Assembly (NCBI GenBank): GCA_964019165.1 | Contig: OZ025271.1 | Coordinates: forward strand, 17,249,782 to 17,313,781 | Direction: 5' to 3' | Source of the DNA: Mastigias papua | Taxonomy: Eukaryota > Cnidaria > Scyphozoa > Rhizostomeae > Mastigiidae | DNA length: 64,000 nt | Shown here: positions 15,101 to 59,131 of the stretch, in pieces | Layout of the letters: each line of letters starts with the position of its first letter | Numbering within the stretch: the first letter of the stretch is position 1 | The notes under the pieces: generated by a model | The model's database searches: none | What the model was told of the DNA's origin: nothing | The model's input: the letters and a program-made list of their open reading frames with translations, nothing else | Translations under genes and position numbers: made by a program

Positions 15101-15440
15101 TTCCAAACTGTCTTTTTCACAGGACAGGGATCGAAAGTATCGAAAACGCGAACTATTTATTTTCGGGATTTGCGGAAGTAAAACCATGGAATGCATTTGA
15201 CTGTTTACTTGAATAGTTAGTTAGTCTTTGTTTACGTTTTCGCGATTTGTCCGATCGAGAAGCTGCAATGAATTTTTCAAAATGGTCAGAGATTCCTGAA
15301 AGCGTGAGATTTGCGTGAGAATAAGAACTTTCATGCAGGCGTTAGGCAAGCGTGACAGAGATCGAAAATGCGTGAGTCCCACGCGCAATGCGTGGGGGTT
15401 GGAAACTATGGAGAGTGAAAGCCATCTGGAGTGGTAGTGA
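12110..15440. other. No supported gene
   Basis: ORFs up to 137 codons exist but none shows a family motif, and no pair of splice-compatible blocks is convincing. Minus-strand blocks at 12792-12586 and 13560-13225 look mildly protein-like (for example NIEIHPWNIKNIPFIYEKIV) and may be remnants of an old transposase or pseudogene, but I cannot assign them. A (TTG)n run lies near 14625-14641. Confidence 0.35.
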
Positions 15441-15460
15441 TAAGCACACAACAAGTACAC

Positions 15461-16520
15461 TTGCCTCACACAAGTATTTCACCGCCCTGCTAAAAATGGT
15501 GGCTAACAGCGGCCAATGGCCTAGTCGACAAAATTTACATAACAAAAGTTTTCCGCTGTAGGGCCTTCTTCCATCTTAATTTAGGCGGGAGAAGATTCGG
15601 TAGTTTCTCAAGTTTCGAATTAGAACAAACTTTGAAATACTATTGACGTTTCTCCCTGAAAAGTCGCAAGATTTTGAAGAAATGCTTTTGAAAGTATTGG
15701 CAATAATTGTTTGTAATAGGAATAGCAAATTGCAGAAGAATGAAGCACTTTTGAATATAAAAGGGTGATGTCCTGGCATTTCAAGGCGAAAATGTTTCAG
15801 GCCTAGCATTCTGAGTGACTGGTAAATTGGCTTTTGCCATTTAGAGCGACAAGGCTTTAGTTCCTGAAGTAGTTACGGGTGAGTTAATCTTGAAGATTCT
15901 AAATGTCGATTGGAATAAGTTGGGCATCTAATAAAATAAAGATAAGAATTATCTAGAGAGCCTTTTTGGTATATAAGTAAATTTTGAAGATAAGCATAGT
16001 TATTAGGACCAGATATAACGCCTATGTTCCTGCAGAAACCAAGAAAATGGAAACTTACCAGAATGACATGACCATTGGCATTACAACATATCGCTCGCCT
16101 GAAACTGGCCTGTGATCTAAAATAACATCATTCTGACCGGCGTGAACCAATTCAGCAAAAACTTTCCCACTATCACGAGGTCTCATCAATCCTGGCTATA
16201 AGGCACTTAAACAGCACACTCTTTCTTCAAAAGATTAATATTTCTACACTATTCTGCCATGTCACCTTCAACTAATAAATGCCCCAACATTTAACGACAC
16301 TCCATCACAATTCCTAATATTTCTGCCACAATATCTCAGTAATACTATGAAGTTAGTTTGATTCAAAGCTAAGGAAACGAAGAATACTATTTTACTATAA
16401 ATATCGTGATTGAACGCTATGATGGGCCAAAATCATGTTACTAAATTGTCAAGAGCAGCCCATTGGCCACTGTTGGCCGCTATATCTAACAGATTGGTGA
16501 AATACTTATGTGAGGCAAGT
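15461..16520. repeat. Inverted pair of ~85-bp segments about 0.9 kb apart
   Basis: Segment 15461-15543 is the diverged reverse complement of 16434-16520. Shared blocks include CCATTGGCC-CTGTT-GCC and GGTGAAATACTT-TGTGAGGCAAGTG. Read in the proper orientation both arms translate to similar peptides (GHWPLLATIFSRAVKYLCEA and AHWPLLAAISNRLVKYLCEA). They may be terminal inverted repeats of a decayed element or an inverted duplication. The ~890 bp between them holds no recognisable transposase. Confidence 0.6.
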
Positions 16521-16779
16521 GCAAGTCAAAAGATTTCAAGTTGTCCGATGCTACATTGTGTAAAATGCTCCCGCAAGCAATTATGTATTTTGAGTAGCAA
16601 TGCACAGGGAGACTTTCAGATCTATCGCAGATCCATGGAAATAAATGTCTCGTTCAAAAGCATACCCAGATGAAATCGAGATAACCTGCCCTTAACTTGA
16701 GTGTAATGAGAGCTTCCATTACCATTTACAAATTCGCTACTTCGAACGAATTTTCAACTCACTTTGTTTCAATTTCCTA

Positions 16780-17420
16780 CAGAAGTACTGTCCGATAGCT
16801 CGAACAGTCGATAACTCGAACTGCGCAGCGCCGTTTCCTTTCAAGCGTTCAAGCATAGATGATTCCAAAGGGATATCCTACAACTGGCACCTCCTACCCC
16901 GTTTCTAATCGTGCCCAACGAGAACCGTTCTGGAAATTTACACAATAACTTCTGGGCACTGTTCCAAACGGATTTACCTTCTAGGTGGACCCGTTTGGGT
17001 ACGGATTGTGGCCCTGTTTGGAACGGTTCCACCAGTACCCGCTGGGTTTCTTTAATGTACAATTCTACATTGAATTTGAAGTTCTAAACCTTTGTGTGTA
17101 GTTCTCGAGAGAAATCTGTGCATATTGCAATATACATCTATTAAGAAAGATTCTCCTTAAAGCAGGTTGTAATATATAAACTTCTATGTCCAATAACTAT
17201 GGCAATAAAACACGCATAGTTTCAATGCCTGCCAATCAAGTGCCTTTTGTTTCTGTGTATAAGAATCAAGGGCAGTTCCTCAATATACTAGCTACGTGAA
17301 TATTATGCAGCTCTGAGCTTTCTAAAACACATTGTGAGTTCCCGTGTAAACGCAGGCCTATCCGTGCCAATTCTGGTATGGTTCCGCTTGGAGCCGTTTT
17401 CAAGTGTAAACGGGCCCAAA
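16780..17420. other. Repeat-derived sequence downstream of IRP1
   Basis: At 17340-17415 the inverted blocks CCCGTGTAAACG and AAGTGTAAACGGG face each other about 55 bp apart. Block GAACGGTTCCACC and related GTTTGG/CCAAACG repeats occur at 16910-17045. The composition resembles small DNA-transposon relics with GTTTACAC ends (compare 27832-28086). No gene is seen. This is the region into which IRP1 transcripts would terminate. Confidence 0.35.
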
Positions 17421-17557
17421 TTTTCTGACAGTTAAGCAGTTCTTTTCATAATAAAGATATACTGTACTAAATTTCCAGTATTATATATAGTAGCCACATT
17501 TTAGCGGCAAAGATGTTAAAGCTGAAGTAGGATCATATTAATATAATTTTTGGTTAA

Positions 17558-50225
<32,668 letters not shown>

Positions 50226-50434
50226 TCTGCTAACTCTGCGTACGTGTACAACAGCACGTATCTGCCGTCAGTAGCCGTCAGTATATTATCTGGTCTAACC
50301 TTTTCTTGTCAGTAAATTAATGCGCGGGTCAACGCGGGAAAGCGAGAAACACTGGAATTTACCCTCATGTATGTGGTCTTTCTTCCTTGTTACTGATTAT
50401 TTTGTACGGGAATGAATCGAGGCAAGGGGCTGAA
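50226..50434 (-). promoter_or_regulatory. ACO1: Putative IRP1 5' UTR and proximal promoter
   Basis: Region immediately upstream of the inferred IRP1 start codon (50225-50223). It contains a locally CpG-rich block (minus strand CCCGCGTTGACCCGCGCATT, about 50317-50336) and no clear TATA box. I infer promoter function from position only. No iron-responsive-element hairpin was recognised. Confidence 0.4.
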
Positions 50435-50576
50435 CAGGTACGCCTGCCCGCACCGAGGGCAGGGGGCAAGGTTCCTATTGAGGGCGCATCATAAATATTT
50501 TTGGACTAAAATTATTAAGTCCTTGGAAAGGGCAGGAGTGGCAGCTGCCCCCTGCCCCCCAGCGTAGGCGTCCCTG
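50435..50576. mobile_element. 142-bp hAT-type MITE upstream of IRP1
   Basis: Starts CAGGTACGCCTGC, ends GCGTAGGCGTCCCTG, with perfect 8-bp duplications GGGCTGAA on each side (50427-50434 and 50577-50584). Inner arms GGCAGGGGGCA and TGCCCCCTGCC also pair. The near edge is about 210 bp from the IRP1 start codon. Confidence 0.9.
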
Positions 50577-51888
50577 GGGCTGAATGGCAAGCAGAGTTCT
50601 ATTCTGTGACAGAGGAGAAGCTACTGGGAGTTGTGGGTTCCCACCTCCAGCACTAATAAAGTAAGAAAATTTGGGTCACTTCTCAGAACTATTGAAATAT
50701 TGAATTTAGAGTTTCAGACCTTTTTAGAAATCTTGAATTTATCGCATTCTAAAATTATTATTCGCTGTGACGCGAAGTGCTGGCGGGTCCTAATCCGAAC
50801 GTCATTGCTTGTTTTTTTTGGCTTATTTATTTTGTTACATTGTATTGTGTTCATGAATCATGACAAGGCAGCTGTCACTATGTGTACCAGTGACGTGGAG
50901 TGAGAAGAGATCTTTTGAGACGTGAGAAGTTATGTTTTGTTTTTACTCTTTGGCTGGATTTATGCAGCACATAAACTGACCATTTACAATTTTTGCCTTG
51001 AGAATTCTTGTCATATTCGGGGAGGGGGGAGGGCGGCGAAATTTACGACAGCTGTTCAATTAACAAACTCCCGCACGAGAAGATAATAAAATGAATCAGA
51101 TGGCCCCCAAATCCCAGCTCTGGATCCGCCCCTAACCCACACCCACCATCGAGTTTCGAAAGAACGCCCTGCCGTTTTACTCATGCAAAACGTTAAACGC
51201 AGGCCCAGTTCAGCGTGACGCCCCCGGCGCAAGCATTGCGCCAAGGAGCGATGAAGTGAGCATTCAAATCTGAATACACGCTTTTTTATAAGGAACCATT
51301 TTAAAGGAGTCTACATGTAGAATGCCAAGATATTTAAAGAACTTATACTACTAAAGGAAAACTCCCTAAGGAACTTTTCAATTTCAAAAGGCTTTATAAA
51401 ACCAAGCAATCAAGAATTATGAAACTGATTCCATTCATTTGCATTAAAAATCCGCATTGATTGTTTGCTGTGTGTAGTAAACTCGACTTATTTCTATTTG
51501 TTGTCATTATTATTATTATCATTACTGTTGTTGTTGTTGTTGTTGTTTTATATGTATATGTCGTAGCGATTCTAGAAGTTAGTTAGTTGTTGCTGTACGC
51601 TGAGAATGAAACATGTGTCTTCTTTAAACAAAGCCCTCCGATATAACACTGTGCATATGTCAAAGTGTTTCATTGGTTGTACGTTGACATTCTGCTGTAA
51701 CATTTACAAAACGTCTTTCCTACTTTCTTTGTGTGTTTGGTCTTACGTTATAGTCAAAATTAAGAGTAAACACTCAGAATGTCAATGGTTACGTGTGCCT
51801 GTATCATTTTATGGCACTAAATCTGCAGTGAAATTAAGGAACTATTAAGGAATTTTTGGTATGACAAGTGAAAGTGCGAGAGAATAAC

Positions 51889-51961
51889 TGACCCAAGCGG
51901 GATTCGAACTCGCGACCCCTGGCATTGTACGCCAAATGCTCTGCCACTGAGCTATCGGGTC
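51889..51961 (-). tRNA. tRNA-like sequence (copy 3 of the dispersed family)
   Basis: 73 nt with acceptor stem GACCCGA/TTGGGTC, D arm GCTC-AGTGGCA-GAGC and T loop TTCGAAT, close in sequence to 2108-2180 and followed by the same CTCGCACTTTCACTT tail. The anticodon arm pairs as TTGGC/GCCAG only if one extra base separates it from the D arm. Similarity to the family and this irregularity favour a SINE relic. Isotype not assignable. The body sequence beyond is mostly lost. Confidence 0.45.
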
Positions 51962-52378
51962 ACGCTTTCAAATCCATGCTCCAGACCTGTTAGTAGTACA
52001 ATTTGATCATTGAAGGTCCAAAATTAAGAAACGTTTGAAACTAGGCCTTAAGCTAGGTTCCTTATAAAATGAAAAGCAGTGCACGGCTTCGAAGTATGGC
52101 TGTGGAATATCTTATGAGCTGGCATTTCAGCTTTAGACTAACACAAAGAAACAAAAAAAAAACGATTTGTTGCAATTGAAAGCCTATTTACGAACCACAT
52201 AATACCACTAAGTATTTGAATCAACATAAATACGTGAAATTATATATATAAAACTAATAGAGAATCTCTACACATAGCCATACCTATGTTTTAACTAATT
52301 TAGGGATATCTCTAACTGGAGTTGAACACATAGAGAGATACCTCACAGTAACGATCTCCGCTTTGAACTAGAAGCATA

Positions 52379-52750
52379 TACTCTTGAGTACCAAATAAAC
52401 CGGGGATGGGAATAATTGGGGGGGGGGGGTTGAAAAATGCTCTGAAAAGAAATAATTCTGGGGTTTGGAAACGGAGCACATGGATATTGCGAAGGATAAC
52501 TTAGGAAGACTGGCCAATCATGAATTGTCAACAAAAATCAAAGTAAAGGAAATTAAAGCTGTAGTGTCAGCGATTATTCAATAAATTTCTGGTTGTTCTG
52601 TATGTAACTGAAAAAAGTTCCTGGGAAAAACAATGTCACTGAAAAAATCTTCAACGGTAATAAATGGGGGTTGGAATAAGCGCAGGGGGTTGAAAAAATT
52701 TCAAAAATTAACAACCGGGGGAGGTGACGGTTATTCTGTCCTAAAGAGTA
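52379..52750. mobile_element. MITE of the TACTCTT...AATAAACCGGGGG family (copy 2)
   Basis: Left end TACTCTTGAGTACCAAATAA then ACCGGGGATGGG; right end read inward TACTCTTTAGGACAGAATAA then CCGTCACCTCCCCC. Same termini as 28906-29246, with a diverged interior carrying G-runs beside the AATAA motif. Confidence 0.7.
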
Positions 52751-53498
52751 GTCAGCGTTTTATGGTACGGAGAAGGCAGTACAGTGTACAGAGTCTTGTC
52801 TTGTGATGCCCATAAGTTGTTTATAATCGAAAATCAGGCGTGCAACAAGGAATTATTGAGAGCATGGAGTCTAACTAATAAGGAAGGGCCCACTTAAACA
52901 CGCTCTAGAGAGAATATGTCTTAAATCACAATTTTTAGATTTGGAAACGAAAAGAAATAGTACGGGATGTTTCAAGATTTCAATTTCAAGACAAAGATTA
53001 TAAGCAGGTGTCCTTAACAAACATACAATAAACAGTCTCAAAATTCTCCAATGAAAAAGGGCACTTTTACTCTTGGGAAACAGGCATTGCCTAATTTAGA
53101 GTGGTCTTGGCCACTAATAGTTGTCTAGGGAATTTACGTAGTGTTTAAAAATCACTCTTCATATAGCCACTCGGGTGTTTATCACATCTTGCTGTCCATT
53201 ATCAGAGAAGACGGTATCCCGTCAAGAACCCTGTATATTTACAGAGCAACAAAAACTTAAACAAAACAGATGAGGGCAATGTAAAGTTTTAAGAGAGCTG
53301 TTTAATTTGGTTTAAACATGATCACTATGCGTCGTATCCTTTGCCTGCAAAATTAAAGGGCATGGTGTTAAAAAATTTTCTCCGGGGAAAACAAACCCCT
53401 GCCCGCCAACTTTGCTATTATCCAGAAACAGTGGTGTTGGAATATGATGCTAAATTAGGCACTGGAAACAGGAAAAGGGTCTAGACTACCAGTGCCTA

Positions 53499-53565
53499 CG
53501 CCTTAGTTGCGCCATAGTTGCGCCATAGTTGCGCCATAGTTGCGCCATAGTTGCGCCACAGATGC
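53499..53565. repeat. 11-bp tandem repeat (about 6 units)
   Basis: Direct repeats of GTTGCGCCATA, last unit degenerate. Confidence 0.92.
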
Positions 53566-55198
53566 GTTCTGAGAATAAATAGTTCGATGGTAAGTGGAGC
53601 TCAGTACTTCGACGGTAAATGTACTCTAGATGGTGTCTGCTCATCCGCACCTAGTCACAAAGATACAGAGATCTGTACCAATTGGAACGGAGCCAGCTGT
53701 GTAAGTGGTAATTACATAGAAATGGCGGGGATCGCTACGCTGAGGTGAACCAAGCAAACAGCCTGGATATCCCGTCTGGCTACAGTAATTTCTGATCAAA
53801 TTCTTCGAAATATAATTTTCATATGAAGACAAACATCTATTTTTACACTTAACTGGACATTTTAACGGAGGTATTACGGTAGAGTGGTGCTGTCAAACAA
53901 GATTCACGGAAGGATAAGGTCCCTTGAGGTTTATGGCCTAATTCTCAGTACTAAGCATGCGAACCTTTGACCCTGTTGCTGCAAAATGATATGACGTAAC
54001 ATTATCCTAGAGACGGAGACGAGGCTGATGAAAGTTAGTGCACAAACAGGGGGTGAATACTATCAATCGACACGTGACATGACGAATAGTGCAAGACTAA
54101 TCAGTCGTTGGCCAAAACTGCAACGAATGCGGAACGAACAGTCATTTCAGTTAGTCGAAACCATCGAAATGTCTTCACTAGCCTCGTATCTGTCTATGAT
54201 AGTTTTGTATCCTATACAAAATTGAGTTGGATTCTCAACAGTAATCATCATGACGCGATCGATTCTTTTTGTCTGTGTGGTTTGTCTATTCAATCGACAA
54301 ACAATTCGCTGAGTTTTCAGTCACTCAACATGTCCCATTTGTACGTTAGCCATTTAGCCTGATAGATATGCCAGCAGTATAAACCCGAAATTATCCAGCC
54401 TCTTTTTAGTCGGGCGCTTTAAGAGGCTATTTCCATCGCAGTTCAATGACTCTGAATCTAGCAATGAGAAGTCTACATTAGGAGAAGTGAAATTGCAGTT
54501 CAGTACTATATTATCTAGTTTGATTATGCACTGCTCTCTAGGCTTCACAGTGAGTTCCTATTTAGGAGAAAAATCCTCCTTCCCCACCCCAAACAAATCA
54601 AAGAGCCCCCCAATAAAGGCCCTATCTGCTCTTCAAACAAAACTCGAAGTAACAATATCATTAACCTTTGTGCAAAATGACGAAGAATTCGAAAAAGAAT
54701 ATTAAAACACCTTATCTACATATGACACTAGCCTCGACAATCGCACCAGACAATTCTGACGTGCGTTAATCAGGTCGGATCCAAATATAACGCCCAGTTT
54801 ACATGGTTACGGATTCGAATGAATCCGATATTTTGATATACTATTGACCGTCAGTTTACGGTACGGTGAATGCGGTAAGAAGTCAATACGACTGTGAGAG
54901 ACAGTACGAGAATAAATACGGTGTCGTGAAAACGCCATTCCCGATATGATTTTCACAGCTGATTCAATAGCGAAGCTGTTCTGTCTGTTTTTACAAATGA
55001 CCTCGTCATCGATCCGCCATGCCTAATTTAGGCGTTTAAACACAACCGTATTCAATCGGTACTATATTCATAAGTGAATTCAAGTTATCCCTCTTATGCG
55101 GCACCATCGTCCGGTAAACGGAAGGTCAACACGGTATGCAAAATATCTGATTCATTTGATGCCACTATCGTGCGAACCGGGTCTAAACCTATACCCAA

Positions 55199-58100
55199 TT
55201 AGATCTTCGTTACCATAACACCATTAACTTCATAACTATCATCTACTGAGACATCTACCTTTACGTCAGTCGGCGACACAGTCTCTTCAATTAATGTATC
55301 GATATTAGTAACCTGCAAACCACTGGAGTCGAAGTCAGTTGTGCTATTTGCGCCATCCTTGGCAACAAAACCCTGGCTACTATCAACTACCAATCCTGTA
55401 GTCCCAACGGTAATATGGTTCACACCATTTGGTTCTTCTTTAAGTTCGAAATCTGTCGAAACCGGTTCCCCTTGGGGATTCCCTGCTGGCGAATCCCCTT
55501 CTTCAGCCCACTTCGATTGTGTTACCTCTGTAACAGCCTCGCTTGCACCCTGCTTCGTAGTAACAGTCTCGTATGAAATCGTCGATGTTACGACGGTGAA
55601 AGAGTTGCTGTATGTTACAGTGGTTGCGATGCTGCTCGTAGACACTGGAATTTGGCTTGGATCACGTGATTCTAGCTCGCTACTTTCAGCCACAGGCGAG
55701 GCATCGTCCGTTGGCGTGGAATTTGCTCTTGTCGCCAGGTAATCCTCAACTGTAATTTCCGTCGCAGAACTGGCGGTGTCCATCGTAATACCAGTCTCGT
55801 TCTCAGCTTGAACGTCGTTCGACTCTACATGAAAAAATCAATTTGAAAGCCTCACTATCAAAATTACTGTTTACCCTTATTGCTCAAATCTCATTCTCAA
55901 TTCAAAATCTAAATCATACATCTCAAACATTGGAATGAGCTTGATCCCGTTCTTTTCTACAAGGACACACTGCGAGTCTACAAAAGCCGACCTTCAATCC
56001 GCAATTATCAGACAAACAAAAAGACTCTGTAAATAACTAAACAACAACTTTCTTATAAAAAACAAATACGTGTATTCTAATACTACAAAGAACGAGGGAG
56101 GATAATGGTTTCTGCCCAGCTTAAGCACCACGAAACATTCATGCATGAACAATGAAAACCCATCCTTTTTGTGGAACATGTTTCATGAAAAGAGTGTTCG
56201 ATATGATATACGACCAAAGATTCTGTTAATGCTGCTACAAACTAACAATATTAGATATGGAAATGATAATATAGTCCTTCGAGGCAGTATCCTGTGGAAC
56301 TACCTTCCGAATGTTATAAAAAGTACAACCTCCGTCTGCTCTTTTACGCAAAAAGTATAAAACAGTTTGAGTGGGGAGGGGGGGGGGGCTGCAACTGCAA
56401 ACTTTGTAAAAAAATGAAGACGCTATATTCATCGTGTAATCCTCGTTCTTTTTTTTCAAATTTCTCTATATTTCTCTTTTTTTAACAATTTCTTTTCATT
56501 TCTCGTTTTCTTTTTCTTTTTTCAAACAATATCTTTGTATTCTAGAATATATTGCTGTAAATAGATGGTCTTAATTAGTTTCACGTATAAACGTTTTGTA
56601 AAATCCAACTTTAAACAATGTCATATTAATATTTATTATTATTATATGCCACAGCGATCAAAATAGTATCACCGTGCAACATCGTGTTGCATCGTTTGAA
56701 CCTGTCTTCAAGAATCGAGTCGTTGAGGTTTTTGCTTTGAAACTTTCATTATGAAGACATTTCTGGTCCTGCCAAGGACAATTGCATATGAAGATCAAGC
56801 ACAAATAACTAATAAACAAAAAGGATAGCGAGCAGTACGGAGCTTATCATTACCTTTCGCAGCAACTGTCTTAGATGTAGCATCAACTGCAGCTTCTGTG
56901 ATAGGATTTCCTTCCTCTGCAGCACTTTCTGCGGTACTTTCTGCGGTACCTTCTGCGGTACCTTCTGCGGAAATTTCTGCGGCACTTTCTGCGGCAACAG
57001 CTGTTACAAAAACGTCATCACGTCTGTCTCCTTCTGTCTGTGAAGACACGCTTTCCGCCTCTTTTCGTACGGAGGTCTCCCCCTGGTATGGAGGCGGTAC
57101 CAACTGTTCTTGAGCATCACTATCATAGACAATAGCTTCCTCTAAAAGACGAATGAAAATATCAATATACATATACATATAAATATAAATATCAATATCA
57201 ATATTCTTTTGATATCAAAAGTTTTCTCATATATGGGAGCGACATTGTGGAACTGCCTACCATCCATATCAAAGTGGGCACCTAGCCTTGACAACTCTAA
57301 TAGCAGCATTTAGTAGCCTCTATTCTTTTTGTACGCTTTAGATATCTAGTATATATATTTTAGATCTGCTCTTTTTGCTGTTGCACATTTTACTCTTCTT
57401 GCAAATAGGCTTTTTAACAGAAAACATTATTGTACTCAGGTTATTACTTAGGTTTATGATGCATTTTGTATGCCTTGTGGGCATCTAGCCTTGCCAACTC
57501 TAATAGCAGCGTCATGTAGCATCTATTCTTTTTCATTCTATTTCATTTCATTTATCAAAATCTACACACGAGATACCTTTCAGTTACAAATAGACAACCT
57601 ATTGACATTCGTTTTTCTACGATTCAGATTTCTGGTATATTTCTGATTTGCTTTCTTTGCTGTTGCACATTTTACTCTTCCTGCAAATAGGCCTTTTAAC
57701 AGAAAGCATTATGGTACTCAGGTTGTTACTTAGGTTTAGGCTTAATATGATGTATTTTGTATTTAGATGGAGGGCCCCTTGTAAAGCAGCTAAGGCTGAA
57801 GGGCTACGCTTCTTATATATATTTCTAATAACAAAAACAATTATAAATAATAATATCAATACAGTAATATCAATATAACATATATGGTAGCTGTCAAGAT
57901 TAACTGATCTATGTAAAGACTGCAGCAAATGCAGACATGCAAAAAGTGCCACCAGAAGCCTGGTAACGAATAGACTAGCCTTGGAGTCAATTCTAATGAA
58001 CGGTCCAACACTTGCCAGCACGTAAAACGGACGTAAACCCGAACGTCATGATGATGTAGATAGTTAGTTTGAATTGGCTATTAAATGTACAACTTTAAGA

Positions 58101-59131
58101 ATTTAATAAATAAATAAATAACTGAAAACTACGCCCACTGTAGATCCTACACCCACAAAGAAAACTTCATCGAATGGGCCTAATCTTTCATCGAATGGGC
58201 CTAATCTGACAGTATCCATGGCTCACAAAGAAAGAGGCTGCATAAAGAAACACGTACCAGAAAATTTAACGGATACAGCCTTTTGCTTTCCGTCTTTTGA
58301 CTTCTGAGAACCAGAATCAGCTGGAGGACCTACGATTAATTAAAAGATACTTTAATATAAATCCCGATCGATACTGTGCCCTAACTGGGGTGAGTGGCCA
58401 AACGGTTCAGTTGGCTTCCGTTAGCTAGCTGAAGTTAAGCTTGGCTGTGCTAGGTCAGCTACTGGATGAGCGACTTTCCAGATAAACGACCAAAACAACT
58501 CACTCTGTCGTCCTTCGGAAGGGACGTTAAACTAGGGGTTCCATGTCTGGATGTGGCATGCACAGTAGACCTAAATTAGCTGAAAACGCTAGATATAACA
58601 GCCTACTCAAAATAAAGTAAACAACAACAAACAACTGACCGGTAAATCATGCTTGAGTACAACTTAACATAAACGAAATCAATAACGACAAACAACAAAC
58701 CAAGTCTAATTATGAGAACGATAGAATACAAAAGGAGGATAGAATAGCTTATACTGCGCATCGCTGAAGTGAGAACACGTGGGCGAGAAAAAAGACTAAA
58801 GATATGGCACCAGTTCTATCTATGCTTCTCATGATCAGGCGCGTATGGATGTCCCAAGTATTGGGAGGAAGTGAAAAATTCTGCTCAAACTTTCATAACA
58901 CAATATAGGTAAAATCTCTTTTCAATTCAATGAAAATTAACATTTTCAACTTACAACATGTTTGTGTCATTATTCAGAAGAATACGACTGCAGTTCGGCT
59001 GCTGGTTGCGTTCCGTTTACGGAAAGAGCATGAAACAACAAAGTGAACTGAGTATTTACCTGGATCTGTGAACGATTCACTTCCGGCTGGCCGGCCTCGG
59101 TGTGATCGCTTTTTTGTAATACCTCTGCTTC
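55199..59131 (-). CDS. PIP5K1: PIP5K variable C-terminal tail exons
   Basis: After the kinase domain come about 354 residues over four exons. 59131-59060 is basic with an AT-hook-like RGRP core ([13 protein letters not shown]). 58329-58258 is polar ([13 protein letters not shown]). 57141-56854 is acidic with an [16 protein letters not shown] repeat. 55824-55199 is Thr/Ser/Val-rich ([14 protein letters not shown]) and ends GVMVTKI. Low complexity suggests disorder. Vertebrate PIP5K1 tails are shorter and not similar, so partner binding cannot be inferred. Confidence 0.82.

Larger units (their letters stand above)
50585..55198. other. Intergenic region between IRP1 and PIP5K 3' end
   Basis: No host gene is supported. 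Short ORFs (up to 90 codons) have no recognisable motifs. It holds a (TTG)n run near 51525-51547, a third tRNA-like repeat (51889), a MITE (52379-52750), an 11-bp tandem repeat (53499-53565) and, at 54770-55190, PIP5K downstream sequence with fragments that look transposon-derived but could not be assigned. Confidence 0.5.

Noticed and set aside
55341..55742. 133-codon plus-strand ORF opposite the PIP5K last exon
   Set aside because: Antisense shadow; the minus-strand frame joins in phase with upstream PIP5K exons and ends at a stop, as expected.
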